The notes below the pieces were generated by a model. It did not search any database. It was not told where the DNA came from and worked only from the letters and a program-made list of their open reading frames with translations. A program made the translations under genes and the position numbers. A DNA stretch of 64,000 nt from Pseudoselenomonas ruminantium (lineage in GTDB: Bacteria > Bacillota > Negativicutes > Selenomonadales > Selenomonadaceae), in assembly GCF_900104055.1 (NCBI RefSeq), contig NZ_FNJQ01000005.1, positions 14,690-78,689 of the forward strand, read 5' to 3'. Shown here one piece after another: positions 33,873 to 42,677 of this stretch; within the stretch, counting starts at the first letter, position 1, and the number at the start of each line of letters is the position of its first letter.

Positions 33873-34805
33873 TCAGCACTCCTCACGCACGTGTTCCCAG
33901 ACATCGTTCTTCATCAGGTCCCGGTGTTCCAGCTTCACAGGCATGCCTTTATCCTTCAGGCGGTCGAAGATATGCTTGGCGATAAAGACGCTGCGATGCA
34001 TGCCGCCGGTACAGCCCACGGCAATGACCAGCTGGCTCTTGCCTTCCTTGACATACTGGGGCACGAGGAAATCCATCATGCCATCCAGATGTTCGACAAA
34101 CTCCTGCGTCACCGGCCACTTGGCAATGTACTCTGCCACCTCCGGCACCGCGCCACTCTTATGACGCATGGATTCGATGTAGAAGGGATTGGGCAGGAAG
34201 CGCACGTCAAAGACCATGTCCGCATCGAGCGGCATGCCGAATTTGAAGCCGAAGGACAGCACGTTGATGCTCATCTGTTCCCCGTCGCTGTTGCCAAAAA
34301 TACGGTGGATCTTGTCCCGCAGTTCCACCTTCTTGAGTTCGGATGTATCAATGATATAGGTAGCTTTTGCTCTCGCCGGGGACAGGCGCTCCCGTTCCTT
34401 GGCAATGCCGTCGGAAATCCGCGAGGACGGCGCCATGGGATGGCGGCGGCGGGTTTCCTTGTACCGGCGGATGATGCAGGCATCGGAAGCATCCATGAAG
34501 AGCATTTCATAGGGCACATCATCCTTGTCCATATCGTCGAGCACATGGATGAAGGTGTCGAAGAACTCCCGGCTGCGGGTATCCACGACGAGCACGACCT
34601 TGCCCACATGGTCACCGGCATGCTTGCAGAGTTCCACGAATTTGGGGATGAACACAGGCGGCAGATTGTCCACCACGAAGTAGCCCAGATCCTCCATATA
34701 GCGGCAGGCCTGCGTCTTACCGCCGCCGCTCATACCGGTCACAATGACCAGACGGAATTTCTCCTCTTTGGGCTGTGAAAGTTCCATTTCCGTTTTCTCT
34801 TCCAT
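33873..34805 (-). CDS. rapZ: RapZ-like nucleotide-binding protein (RNase adapter family)
   Basis: The 310-residue P-loop protein has Walker A GMSGGGKT near residue 24, a Walker-B-like region, and the C-terminal RapZ domain (VNVLSFGFKFG-like, DVRFLPNPF, GCTGGMHRSV). In enterobacteria it controls glmS small RNAs; in Firmicutes its role is less clear. Start taken at 34805, just after AGGTGACAGGA. It is first of the rapZ-yvcK-whiA group. Confidence 0.93.
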   Translation of the reverse strand: MEEKTEMELSQPKEEKFRLVIVTGMSGGGKTQACRYMEDLGYFVVDNLPPVFIPKFVELCKHAGDHVGKVVLVVDTRSREFFDTFIHVLDDMDKDDVPYEMLFMDASDACIIRRYKETRRRHPMAPSSRISDGIAKERERLSPARAKATYIIDTSELKKVELRDKIHRIFGNSDGEQMSINVLSFGFKFGMPLDADMVFDVRFLPNPFYIESMRHKSGAVPEVAEYIAKWPVTQEFVEHLDGMMDFLVPQYVKEGKSQLVIAVGCTGGMHRSVFIAKHIFDRLKDKGMPVKLEHRDLMKNDVWEHVREEC

Positions 34806-34819
34806 TCCTGTCACCTGCC

Positions 34820-35623
34820 TTACTGATTGAGAATGTATTTGCTGACAGCCTGTGCCCAGCCGTCATCGTCACAATTACCCGTAACCGCATCGGTCACGGC
34901 CTTGATGTCATCCGTCGCATTGCCCATGGCCACACTGAAACCTGCGGCTTTGAGCATGGGCAGGTCATTATTGGCATCGCCGATAGCCATGATTTCGCTG
35001 ATGTCGATATTCAGCAGCTCGGCTAATTTCGTGAGGCCTGCTGCCTTGGACACGCCCGGCGCGATAATTTCAATGAAGTCCGGGGCCGACTGCGTCATGG
35101 CAATGCTGTCGCCGAACTCAGCCTGTAATTCAGCCATCCAGGCCGGCGTCACGTCCGGTCCGGAGGTGATGATCAGCATCTTGTACATCTTGCTGACCTT
35201 CTCCTTCATGCCCTCATAGCCGACTTCCTTGCCAATCACCTTCTGGCTGATCTCATAGCGCTTGGAAAAGGCGCCGTAGTCGGAATAGTAGAGTTCATCG
35301 CCGCTATAGGACTGCAGATACCAGTTGCGTTCTGCGCAGAAATCTGCAATGCGGCAACAGATTTCTTCATCTAAATAATGCTCATAGTAAACCTTGCCGG
35401 ACGTGGACTTGATCAGTGCCCCGTTATAGGTGATGATGGGCACATCCAGCCCCAATGCCTCAGCCACCGGTAAAGCCGCGCGGTACATGCGCCCCGTGGC
35501 AATGGTGACAATGGTACCGGCCTTAGCTGCAGCCTGAGCCGCCGCAATATTGCCCTCTGACACAGGCTTGCCGCCCCGCAGCAGAGTGCCATCCAGATCC
35601 GTTGCCAATAATTTTATCGTCAT
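34820..35623 (-). CDS. HAD-family phosphatase (Cof type)
   Basis: The 267-residue Cof-type phosphatase has DLDGTLL (9-15), a C2 cap domain and the terminal GDANNDLPML motif. The substrate is unknown. AAGGGGGCATTTTT precedes the ATG. It lies 14 bases upstream of rapZ and may be the first gene of that transcript. Confidence 0.88.
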   Translation of the reverse strand: MTIKLLATDLDGTLLRGGKPVSEGNIAAAQAAAKAGTIVTIATGRMYRAALPVAEALGLDVPIITYNGALIKSTSGKVYYEHYLDEEICCRIADFCAERNWYLQSYSGDELYYSDYGAFSKRYEISQKVIGKEVGYEGMKEKVSKMYKMLIITSGPDVTPAWMAELQAEFGDSIAMTQSAPDFIEIIAPGVSKAAGLTKLAELLNIDISEIMAIGDANNDLPMLKAAGFSVAMGNATDDIKAVTDAVTGNCDDDGWAQAVSKYILNQ

Positions 35624-35700
35624 AAAAATGCCCCCTTGTGGTATTTTTATCTTCTATAGGTAAAATTCAACACCTTCTATTTTCTCACATCCCGCTGAAA

Positions 35701-35730
35701 TTGCAAGGAAAAAGTCGAATATGTTATACT
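35701..35730 (+). promoter_or_regulatory. Promoter of the 35774-36244 gene
   Basis: TTGCAA (35701-35706) and TATACT (35725-35730) have 18-base spacing, with the start near 35737. Confidence 0.55.
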
Positions 35731-35773
35731 ATCTATTGTAAATTCGTAACCAGTCAAAAAGGGGATTATTTTC

Positions 35774-36244
35774 ATGATAAAAAAAATTTTCATAGGCATC
35801 GGCCTGCTGTTGATGATCACAGGTGTCTTTGGCCTGTCCTACACTTACCATATCGACCACCGCACGGCTGAAAGCCTGTCGGCCTACTGCCGCATCGACT
35901 TCCAGAGTTCCCATACCGTGGAAGGCAAGCTCGAAGGCGCCGTACTGACCATCTGGGACTGGCGCTATGACAGTGCCAAACTCAAGAACGAGGCCATCCT
36001 CTACACCGACGGCGACGCCTGGGAAATGAAGGCCGCCACCAAACAGACACCGCCGCCCCACGCCAGCCGCGACCACGCCTGGCAGAACGAGAACAAACTC
36101 TTCGTCGAACTCCCCCGCGCCAGCCTGCCAGCCATCCGCAAAGCAGAAACCGTCCGGTTCCGCTTTTACTACGATAACGGGCAGACAATCGATCTGCCCC
36201 TCAACGCCCCCGACCTTGAATATTGGAAGCGGCAGGTACAATAA
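35774..36244 (+). CDS. Membrane-anchored hypothetical protein
   Basis: The 156-residue protein has one N-terminal membrane/signal segment (5-23) and an extracytoplasmic domain of about 130 residues. I recognise no family or catalytic motif. It has its own promoter and an AAAAAGGGGATTATTTTC ribosome-binding region. Codon use resembles neighbouring genes. It is followed directly by a pair of giant palindromes. Confidence 0.65.
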   Translation: MIKKIFIGIGLLLMITGVFGLSYTYHIDHRTAESLSAYCRIDFQSSHTVEGKLEGAVLTIWDWRYDSAKLKNEAILYTDGDAWEMKAATKQTPPPHASRDHAWQNENKLFVELPRASLPAIRKAETVRFRFYYDNGQTIDLPLNAPDLEYWKRQVQ

Positions 36245-36263
36245 AGACTTCTATTGCGAGTCC

Positions 36264-36463
36264 GGCGAGGACGGGCGGATTTCACCCCGACTGCGCTAGG
36301 ACGGCAGGCTAAACCGCTTTTTTGCCTTGATTCAGCGGGAACGGCTTAAACTCACTTCGTTCAAACAAAAGCCTTTTCCCGCTGATTTTTATGTAGGCAA
36401 AAAAGCGGTTCTTTACGCCTGCCGCCCTACGCTTCGCTGGGGCAAAATCCGCCCGTCCCCGCC
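36264..36463. repeat. 200-bp near-perfect palindrome A
   Basis: The outer arms GGCGAGGACGGGCGGATT (36264-36281) / AATCCGCCCGTCCCCGCC (36446-36463) pair with one mismatch. Nested inside are CCCC/GGGG, GGCAGGC/GCCTGCC, AAACCGCTTTTTTGCCT (36311-36326) / AGGCAAAAAAGCGGTT (36395-36410), CAGCGGGAA (36333-36341) / TTCCCGCTG (36376-36384) and GGCTT/AAGCC. The central loop reads AAACTCACTTCGTTCAAAC. No reading frame or transposase is associated. As RNA it would fold into one very long hairpin. Confidence 0.85.
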
Positions 36464-36516
36464 TCCGTGTTTAGCAGGCAGTTGCCTGTTCACCGCTGGC
36501 GCTACTTCCGTCCAAC

Positions 36517-36720
36517 TAGCGCCAGCGGCGGTGCTTGCCTAAGCGGAGCGTCAGGCGAGCGAGCGTAAAGAAAAATCTCCTTTGCCCACCTTAATATCAT
36601 GTCTAAAAGTCTACTGTTTGAGCGCAGCGAGTTTTGACTTTTAGATATGCCTAATTAAGGGCAAAGGAGATTTTTTAGCGAGCCGCCGAGCGCAGCGTGG
36701 CAAACACCGCCGCTGGCAGC
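36517..36720. repeat. ~200-bp palindrome B with shared loop motif
   Basis: The inner perfect 17-bp arms AAAAATCTCCTTTGCCC (36571-36587) / GGGCAAAGGAGATTTTT (36659-36675) enclose a further pair, TCTAAAAGTC/GACTTTTAGA. The outer part pairs CCAGCGGCGGTG (36522-36533) with CACCGCCGCTGG (36705-36716). The loop GTTTGAGCGCAGCGAGTTT matches the reverse complement of the loop of palindrome A at 16 of 19 positions. The T/A ends of the inner stem would also terminate both convergent genes (hypothetical and cstA). A smaller hairpin, CACCGCTGGCGCTA/TAGCGCCAGCG, lies at 36491-36527. Confidence 0.85.
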
Positions 36721-36747
36721 GTACCACGAGCCCAAAAGCTATGGTAA

Positions 36748-38427
36748 TTACTCAGCCTCTACAATAGCCTGTTCATTTCTTCCGAACAGTCCGCTGCCGC
36801 AGGTCTTCGCCACCAGCACCGCCAGTGTCATCAAAGCAATTGCCAGCACGAGCTGCAAACCATCCACCATCAGGGTGAAATCGCCGCTGCCAAGCTTGCC
36901 GACGATACCGATCACGCTCATGACGAGCGCACTCATCGTCACGAGGAACATGAACGTCATCGGCACATAGAGCATCCATCCTTTGCGCCCCGTCGACTTC
37001 AAGAACAGTGCCAGCGAGATCAGCACGAGTGCCGACAGCAGCTGATTGGCTGCACCGAACAGCGGCCAGATATTCATATAACCAGCCAGGCACAAAGCAT
37101 AGGCCAGTACGAGCGTCACCGCCGTGGACACATATTTATCCATCAGGAATTTTGCAAAACCGGAAGCCTTGGCGCCTTCGCCCGGTGCCACCAGTTCCTG
37201 CAGAGACATGCGGCCGATGCGGGCCACGGAATCAATCGTCGTCATGGCCAAGGCCGATACGCACATCGTGATCACGCAGGCCGAAACCGCTGCCGGCAGG
37301 CCAAACATCTGGAAGAATCCACCGATGGCCCCAGCAAAGATCTGGAACGGCGTGCCGGAAGGAAGCGTGCCATTAGAGGCAGCCGCACAGGCTATAACAA
37401 GGGCAACCACACCCAGCAGGGATTCCACAAGCATTGCGCCGTAACCAACCGGCAGCATATCCTTCTCATTAGCGATAGCCTTGGAAGAAGTGCCCGAAGA
37501 TACGAGGCTATGGAAACCGGACACCGCGCCGCAGGCAATCGTGATGAACAAGATAGGGAACAACGACTGGCCTTTGACCGTGAACCCTACAAAAGCCGGC
37601 ATATTGATGACCGGATTGGCCACGAGGACACCGACCACGCCGCCGAACACCATGCCCAGCAACAGGAAGGAAGACAGATAATCACGCGGTTCCATCAACA
37701 GCCACATGGGCAGGACGGACGCAATGAAGCAATAACCAAAGGTCACATAGCGCCAGCTATGTGCATCCAGATACAGCGGGAACTGCATGCCCACAGCGAA
37801 CATGGCCACCACCAGCACCACTGCCACGAGGAATTTCACCAGCCCGGATGGCTGTACCTTACTGATGAACCAGCCAAAGCCCATGGCCACGACAATATAC
37901 AGCAGGGAAATCGTCGCTGCCTGCGCGCCCGGCACATTCAGTGCACCGTCCTTGGCAAAACCATTGAAGGTATTGGCCAGGATATCGGCAAAAGCCGCCA
38001 GCACCAGCAGCGTGAAGAGCCAGCAGAACAGCAGGAACAAACGGCGTCCCGTGCGCCCCACATAATGCTCAATCAGCATGCCCATGCTCTTGCCCTGATT
38101 CTTCACCGAAGCATAGAGCGCCGTGAAATCCTGCACCGCACCGAAGAAGATGCCGCCCACCAGCAGCCAGAGCATCGCCGGTGCCCAGCCGAACATCGCC
38201 GCGATGATGGGGCCGGTCACCGGCCCAGCCCCCGTAATCGAGGAAAACTGATGCGCAAACACCGTAAACCGGGAAGCCGGAGCGAAATCCCCTCCATCCT
38301 CCAGCGCCACAGCCGGCGTTTTCGCCTGCGGATCGATGCCCCAGGTCTTCACGAGCCAGCGCCCATACAAAAAATAGGCCGCCACGAATGCACACATGGC
38401 AAAGCCCACAAGTGTCAAACCATTCAT
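36748..38427 (-). CDS. cstA: CstA-family carbon starvation / pyruvate transporter
   Basis: The 559-residue polytopic membrane protein has many hydrophobic helices and CstA signatures (SSITGAGPVTGP, GAVQDF, HSLVSSGTSSKAI). Start at the ATG at 38427 after AAAGAGGGTTTTAGG. CstA and BtsT import pyruvate, or peptides by older reports. It is monocistronic; the promoter has a 15-bp inverted repeat over the -10, so it is probably repressor-controlled. Confidence 0.93.
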   Translation of the reverse strand: MNGLTLVGFAMCAFVAAYFLYGRWLVKTWGIDPQAKTPAVALEDGGDFAPASRFTVFAHQFSSITGAGPVTGPIIAAMFGWAPAMLWLLVGGIFFGAVQDFTALYASVKNQGKSMGMLIEHYVGRTGRRLFLLFCWLFTLLVLAAFADILANTFNGFAKDGALNVPGAQAATISLLYIVVAMGFGWFISKVQPSGLVKFLVAVVLVVAMFAVGMQFPLYLDAHSWRYVTFGYCFIASVLPMWLLMEPRDYLSSFLLLGMVFGGVVGVLVANPVINMPAFVGFTVKGQSLFPILFITIACGAVSGFHSLVSSGTSSKAIANEKDMLPVGYGAMLVESLLGVVALVIACAAASNGTLPSGTPFQIFAGAIGGFFQMFGLPAAVSACVITMCVSALAMTTIDSVARIGRMSLQELVAPGEGAKASGFAKFLMDKYVSTAVTLVLAYALCLAGYMNIWPLFGAANQLLSALVLISLALFLKSTGRKGWMLYVPMTFMFLVTMSALVMSVIGIVGKLGSGDFTLMVDGLQLVLAIALMTLAVLVAKTCGSGLFGRNEQAIVEAE

Positions 38428-38481
38428 CCTAAAACCCTCTTTCAAAATAATGCCGATAACAAATGTCCGTGAAAAATAATA

Positions 38482-38545
38482 AAAGTGTTATTATGACGGA
38501 CTTTTGTTTGACCATCATAATAACACTTTGTAATGTATGTGTCAA
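38482..38545 (-). promoter_or_regulatory. cstA promoter with 15-bp inverted repeat operator
   Basis: A perfect -35 TTGACA (38545-38540) and -10 TATTAT (38522-38517) are 17 bases apart. A perfect inverted repeat, AAAGTGTTATTATGA (38482-38496) / TCATAATAACACTTT (38515-38529), with an 18-base centre covers the -10 and extends past the start point. One arm is largely upstream of +1, so it is best read as a DNA operator. Confidence 0.7.
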
Positions 38546-38561
38546 CTTGTAAACTTAAATT

Positions 38562-39065
38562 TTACATCTGCTTCACCGGAACAGGTCCGCGGGACAGGGC
38601 AATGGAACCAGTGCGGGCGATCTCGATGATTTCGTAATCGGACAGGACTTCGATAATGCCGTCAATCTTGCTCTGCTGCCCTGTGAGTTCGATGACCACA
38701 TTTTCCTGGCTCACATCGACGATATTAGCCCGGAAGATATTGACGATATCGATGAGTTCCGCACGATTGCTCTTGTCGGCCCGCACCTTGATCATCACAA
38801 GCTCCCGTTCGATGGAGTCTACTTCCGACAAATTGACGATCTTGATCACATCGATGAGCTTGCCCAGCTGGGTTACCACCTGGTCGAGCTCATTTTTTGA
38901 CTCTACGGACACCACGATATTGATACGCGTGACCTCAGGTTCCTCGGTGTAGCCGGCGGAAATGCTTTCGATATTGAAGGCCCGGCGGCTGATCAGACCG
39001 GAAACATGCGTGAGTACACCGGGTTTATTGTCAACTAATACAGCGAGTAAATATTTTTTCATCAT
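38562..39065 (-). CDS. ilvN: Acetolactate synthase small (regulatory) subunit
   Basis: The 167-residue protein has an N-terminal ACT domain (LAVLVDNKPGVLTHVSGLI) and the IlvN C-terminal domain. It confers valine feedback on IlvB. It overlaps ilvB by four bases (ATGA), so the subunits are co-translated. Confidence 0.95.
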   Translation of the reverse strand: MMKKYLLAVLVDNKPGVLTHVSGLISRRAFNIESISAGYTEEPEVTRINIVVSVESKNELDQVVTQLGKLIDVIKIVNLSEVDSIERELVMIKVRADKSNRAELIDIVNIFRANIVDVSQENVVIELTGQQSKIDGIIEVLSDYEIIEIARTGSIALSRGPVPVKQM

Positions 39066-40756
39066 TTCTTGCTACCTCCCAGCACCATCTGGTCCAGCCG
39101 CTTGCCGCCCGGCACCATGGGCAGGACGTCCTCTTCTTCCGGAATCAGCACATCAATAAGCGCCGGCCCTTTCTCAGCCATGATTTTAGGCAGCACGGTA
39201 TCGAGCTCCTCCTTCTTCGTCAGGCGATAGCCCTTGAGCCCCATGGCCTCAGCCAGCTTGACGAAATCCGTCTTGCCCTTGAGCTCCGACTGGGAGTAAT
39301 GATGGTTGTAGAACAGGCGCTGCCATTGCCCCACCATGCCCAGGATACAGTTATGGACGATCACGACCTTCACGTCGATATCGTTATCGGCAATCGTGGC
39401 AAATTCCTGACAGTTCATCATGATGCTGCCATCACCCGTGAAGAGCACTACCTTGCTGTCCGGGGCACCGACCTTGGCGCCCATGGCCGCCGGCAGGCCG
39501 TAGCCCATCGTGCCCTGACCGCCCGAGGTCAGAAAATGGCGAGGCTTGTAGACATCGAAAAACTGCGCCGCCCACATCTGATGCTGGCCGACGTCGGTCA
39601 CGGCAATGGTATCCTTATCGGAGAGTTCACTGATCTTGCGGATCAAGGCTCCCGGCTTGATGGCGTCGCCGTTCTCCACGTAGCTGAACGGATGCTCCTT
39701 GTGCATCTGGATGACATCCTCTTTCCAGCCCTTGAACTTCTCGGCAAACTTCTCCTTCGTCGCAGAGAGCTTCTTGTTGAAGCGCGGCAATGTCCAGCGC
39801 AGGTCGCCCAGGACCTTTAGGTCCGCCGTGACATTCTTGTTGATTTCCGCCCGGTCAAGCTCGAAATGGATGATCTTCGCCTTGGGCGCAAAGCCGTCCA
39901 CGCGTCCCGTCACGCGGTCACTGAAGCGCATGCCGATGCAGAGCAGCAGGTCGCATTTCTGGATGGCCATATTGGCCGCATAGGAGCCATGCATCCCCGC
40001 AAAACCTAAAAATCCGTCCGTATCAGCAGGTACAGAACCTAAGCCCAGCAGGGTTGACGTTACCGGCACGCCGAGTTTCTTGGCCAGCTTTTGCACCTCT
40101 GCCGCCGTATCGGAACTCACGATGCCGCCGCCCGCGAAGATTAAAGGGCGTTCTGCCTTCTGCACCGCTTCTACAGCTGCCGCGATTTCCTTTTCATTGC
40201 CATCATAGACGCCGCTATAACCGCGCAGATTGACCTTTTCCGGATATTCATAGTCAAGCTTTGCATCGAACACATCCTTGGCCACATCGATGACCACAGG
40301 GCCCTTGCGGCCTGTATTGGCGATAAAGAAGGCCTCCTTGAGTACCCGCGGCAGTTCTTTGACATCCTTGACCAGATAGTTATGCTTGGTGATAGGTGTC
40401 GTGATACCGAAGATATCGGCCTCCTGGAAGGAGTCCTTGCCGATATAGGGATTGGCCACCTGCCCTGTGATGCAGACGAGCGGCACGGAGTCAGTGCAGG
40501 CTGTAGCAATGCCCGTAATGAGGTTCGTGGCACCAGGGCCGGAGGTCGCGAACACCACGCCGACCTTGCCCGTAGCCCGCGCATAACCATCAGCCGCATG
40601 GATGGCCCCCTGCTCATGTCTTGTCAGAATATGCGGAAATTTCATCTTATAAACTGCGTCATAAAGCGTCAGCACCGCTCCCCCGGGGTAGCCGAACACC
40701 ACGTCCACGCCTTCTTTTTTCAGGCTTTCCAATACTGCCTGAGCTCCATTCATCAT
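39062..40756 (-). CDS. ilvB: Acetolactate synthase large (catalytic) subunit
   Basis: The 564-residue TPP enzyme has GYPGGAVL with the catalytic Glu in the RHEQGA segment, an FAD/DHS-like middle domain, and the TPP motif GDGSIMMN. It makes acetolactate and acetohydroxybutyrate, the first common step to valine, leucine and isoleucine. Start ATG at 40756 after GGGAGGG. The predicted leader is only about 60 bases, too short for a T-box, so control is more likely at the promoter palindrome. Confidence 0.95.
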   Translation of the reverse strand: MMNGAQAVLESLKKEGVDVVFGYPGGAVLTLYDAVYKMKFPHILTRHEQGAIHAADGYARATGKVGVVFATSGPGATNLITGIATACTDSVPLVCITGQVANPYIGKDSFQEADIFGITTPITKHNYLVKDVKELPRVLKEAFFIANTGRKGPVVIDVAKDVFDAKLDYEYPEKVNLRGYSGVYDGNEKEIAAAVEAVQKAERPLIFAGGGIVSSDTAAEVQKLAKKLGVPVTSTLLGLGSVPADTDGFLGFAGMHGSYAANMAIQKCDLLLCIGMRFSDRVTGRVDGFAPKAKIIHFELDRAEINKNVTADLKVLGDLRWTLPRFNKKLSATKEKFAEKFKGWKEDVIQMHKEHPFSYVENGDAIKPGALIRKISELSDKDTIAVTDVGQHQMWAAQFFDVYKPRHFLTSGGQGTMGYGLPAAMGAKVGAPDSKVVLFTGDGSIMMNCQEFATIADNDIDVKVVIVHNCILGMVGQWQRLFYNHHYSQSELKGKTDFVKLAEAMGLKGYRLTKKEELDTVLPKIMAEKGPALIDVLIPEEEDVLPMVPGGKRLDQMVLGGSKK

Positions 40757-40822
40757 CAAATCAAGCCCTCCCCTTCATCTATGCTTTGGGTAGTTTACAC
40801 TTAACCGTAAGTCACAAGTAAT

Positions 40823-40852
40823 ATTATACACCATTTGTATACAATGTTACAA
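40823..40852 (-). promoter_or_regulatory. ilvBN promoter with TTGTATACAA palindrome
   Basis: TTGTAA (40852-40847) and a perfect TATAAT (40828-40823) are 18 bases apart. The spacer holds the perfect 10-bp palindrome TTGTATACAA (40835-40844), placed for a repressor or spacer-binding regulator. Confidence 0.6.
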
Positions 40853-40896
40853 TAAGTGAATACAAAACTAATTTCGATAAGAAAAGAAAAAAATCC

Positions 40897-40925
40897 TTGC
40901 AATTCTACCGCAAAAAGGATAAAAT
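40897..40925 (+). promoter_or_regulatory. Promoter of rpmF
   Basis: TTGCAA (40897-40902) and TAAAAT (40920-40925) have 17-base spacing, with the start near 40932, leaving a leader of about 117 bases. Confidence 0.65.
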
Positions 40926-40954
40926 ATTACAGTATGTCAATGTACATAAAACTT

Positions 40955-41013
40955 GTGAAATGAATCCATTCAGCATCAACCGAGGGGATTTCCCCTGCAT
41001 GTCTGGATTTCAC
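40955..41013 (+). promoter_or_regulatory. Folded leader of rpmF
   Basis: GTGAAATGAATCCA (40955-40968) pairs with TGGATTTCAC (41004-41013) apart from a four-base bulge. It encloses the hairpin AGGGGA-TT-TCCCCT (40983-40996). The structure lies between promoter and ribosome-binding site and may serve autogenous control by a ribosomal protein; no known motif is recognised. Confidence 0.4.
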
Positions 41014-41048
41014 TACAGTAAGTCGGATTGTTCCGGAGGTGAATCAAC

Positions 41049-41228
41049 ATGGCAGTACCAAAGAGAAAAATGTCCAAGGCCCGCCGCGATCAGCGCCGTG
41101 CTAACTGGAAACTGGAAGCACCGGGCTTCGTAGCTTGCCCGCAGTGCCACGAACCGAAGATGCCTCATCACGTATGCCCTGAATGCGGCTACTATGACGG
41201 CAAGGAAGTTGTCGCTGCAGCTGAATAA
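41049..41228 (+). CDS. rpmF: 50S ribosomal protein L32
   Basis: The 59-residue protein begins [17 protein letters not shown] and carries the zinc-ribbon pairs CPQC and CPEC. It binds the large ribosomal subunit. The usual neighbour yceD (DUF177) is absent, and the gene has its own promoter. The GGAGGTGAATCAAC site fixes the ATG. Confidence 0.96.
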   Translation: MAVPKRKMSKARRDQRRANWKLEAPGFVACPQCHEPKMPHHVCPECGYYDGKEVVAAAE

Positions 41229-41234
41229 GCTTAT

Positions 41235-41271
41235 AAAAAAATGGCCTTCCCTTATGGGAAGGTCATTTTTT
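41235..41271. terminator. Bidirectional terminator rpmF / nagE
   Basis: The stem GGCCTTCCC (about 41243-41251) / GGGAAGGTC (41256-41264) is extended by A/T pairs, with T runs in both directions between convergent genes. Confidence 0.9.
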
Positions 41272-41278
41272 TATTGAA

Positions 41279-42655
41279 TTAATGTGCCAGGATTTCATTA
41301 GCCACATGTTCAGCATTGGTGCCGATAACCACCTGCACCGCGTTGCCCGTGGCAAAAGCGCCCCGGACGCCATTGATCTTCTTGATGCGTTCCAGGTCCA
41401 TCTTAGCCGTATCCTTCACCGTACAGCGCAGACGCGTTGCACAATTGGAGAGCTCTTCGATGTTCTCCTTGCCCCCCAGAGCGGCGAGCACCTGTTCCGA
41501 CAGTTCACTCATGGTTGTCGGCTCACTCGTCGCGGGCATGTCTTCATCATAACGGCCGATGGTCGGGATATCAAACTGACGGATAGCCCAGCTGAAAATG
41601 CCGTAATAAAGCACGAACACACCTGCACCGATAACGAGGATCATCTCCGGCTTCGTCGCCAGCCCCCAGTCAATCACATAGTCGATAAAACCGGCCGAGA
41701 AACCGAACCCATCCAATACGCCGAGAGAATACGTCACCGCCAGGCAAAGACCGGTCAATACCGCATGTACGGCATAGAGCGCCGGCGCCAGGAACATGAA
41801 CATGAATTCAATCGGTTCCGTGATCCCCGTCAGGAAGGCCGTGAATGCCACCGAAGCCAGCATGCCGCCAATCTTGGCGCGGTTCTCAGGCTTGGCCGCA
41901 TGATACATAGCCAAAGCTACTGCCGGCATACCGAACATCATCATCGGAAAGAAGCCGGCCATGAACATACCCGCAGACGGATCACCGGCAAAGAAGCGGT
42001 TGAGGTCCCCCGTAGCCACCGCTCCCGTCACCGGGTTGGTGTACGCACCGAACACGAACCAGATGAAACTGTTGAGGATATGATGGAGCCCCACCGGAAT
42101 GAGCAGACGATTCAGAACGCCATATACAAAGGTTCCCAGCGCACCCGCACCGATGATCCATTCACCCACAGCATGGATGAAGGACTGACACGGCCCCCAA
42201 ATGATGCCAAAAATGGCTGCCAGCACGATGGACACGGCCGCCGTCACGATCAGCACGAAACGCCGGCCGCCGAAGAAACCCAGATATTCCGGTAATTTTA
42301 CTTTATGATAGCGATTATAGAGCACACCAGCTTCAATACCGCTGACAATACCAGCGAGCACGCTCATATTGAGGGTTTCGTCAATGGTCTTGAGCGCCGA
42401 GGTCAGAATCAGATAGCCAATAGCACCGGCCAAACCTGCCGCGCCGTTATTATCCTTGGCCAGACCTACGCCAATACCAATGGAAAAGATGAGTGCCAGA
42501 TTATCAAAGACCGCTCCACCGGCCTTGGTGATAAAGGGGATGTTCAGGACATCCGGGGCACCCAGGCGCAACAGAAGTGCTGCCGCAGGCAGGACTGCGA
42601 TGGGCAGCATCAGCGCCTTGCCAATGCTTTGCAGCTGGGTAAACCAGTTTTTCAT
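41279..42655 (-). CDS. nagE: PTS EIIBC, N-acetylglucosamine/glucose type
   Basis: The 458-residue protein has an N-terminal IIC membrane domain (NWFTQLQSIGKALMLPIAVL, GLHHILNSFIWF, GITEPIEFMF) and a C-terminal IIB domain with the phosphorylated Cys in NCATRLRC. The IIA domain is missing, so a separate IIA is needed. Motifs favour N-acetylglucosamine, though glucose is possible. Start at 42655 after AAAGGGAGTGAATTCT. A long inverted repeat covers the -10 and start region, suggesting a repressor. Confidence 0.88.
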   Translation of the reverse strand: MKNWFTQLQSIGKALMLPIAVLPAAALLLRLGAPDVLNIPFITKAGGAVFDNLALIFSIGIGVGLAKDNNGAAGLAGAIGYLILTSALKTIDETLNMSVLAGIVSGIEAGVLYNRYHKVKLPEYLGFFGGRRFVLIVTAAVSIVLAAIFGIIWGPCQSFIHAVGEWIIGAGALGTFVYGVLNRLLIPVGLHHILNSFIWFVFGAYTNPVTGAVATGDLNRFFAGDPSAGMFMAGFFPMMMFGMPAVALAMYHAAKPENRAKIGGMLASVAFTAFLTGITEPIEFMFMFLAPALYAVHAVLTGLCLAVTYSLGVLDGFGFSAGFIDYVIDWGLATKPEMILVIGAGVFVLYYGIFSWAIRQFDIPTIGRYDEDMPATSEPTTMSELSEQVLAALGGKENIEELSNCATRLRCTVKDTAKMDLERIKKINGVRGAFATGNAVQVVIGTNAEHVANEILAH

Positions 42656-42677
42656 AGAATTCACTCCCTTTAAAATA

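Noticed and set aside
40757-40860. T-box leader for ilvBN
   Set aside because: The promoter lies so close that the leader is only about 60 bases; no T-box or specifier loop fits.
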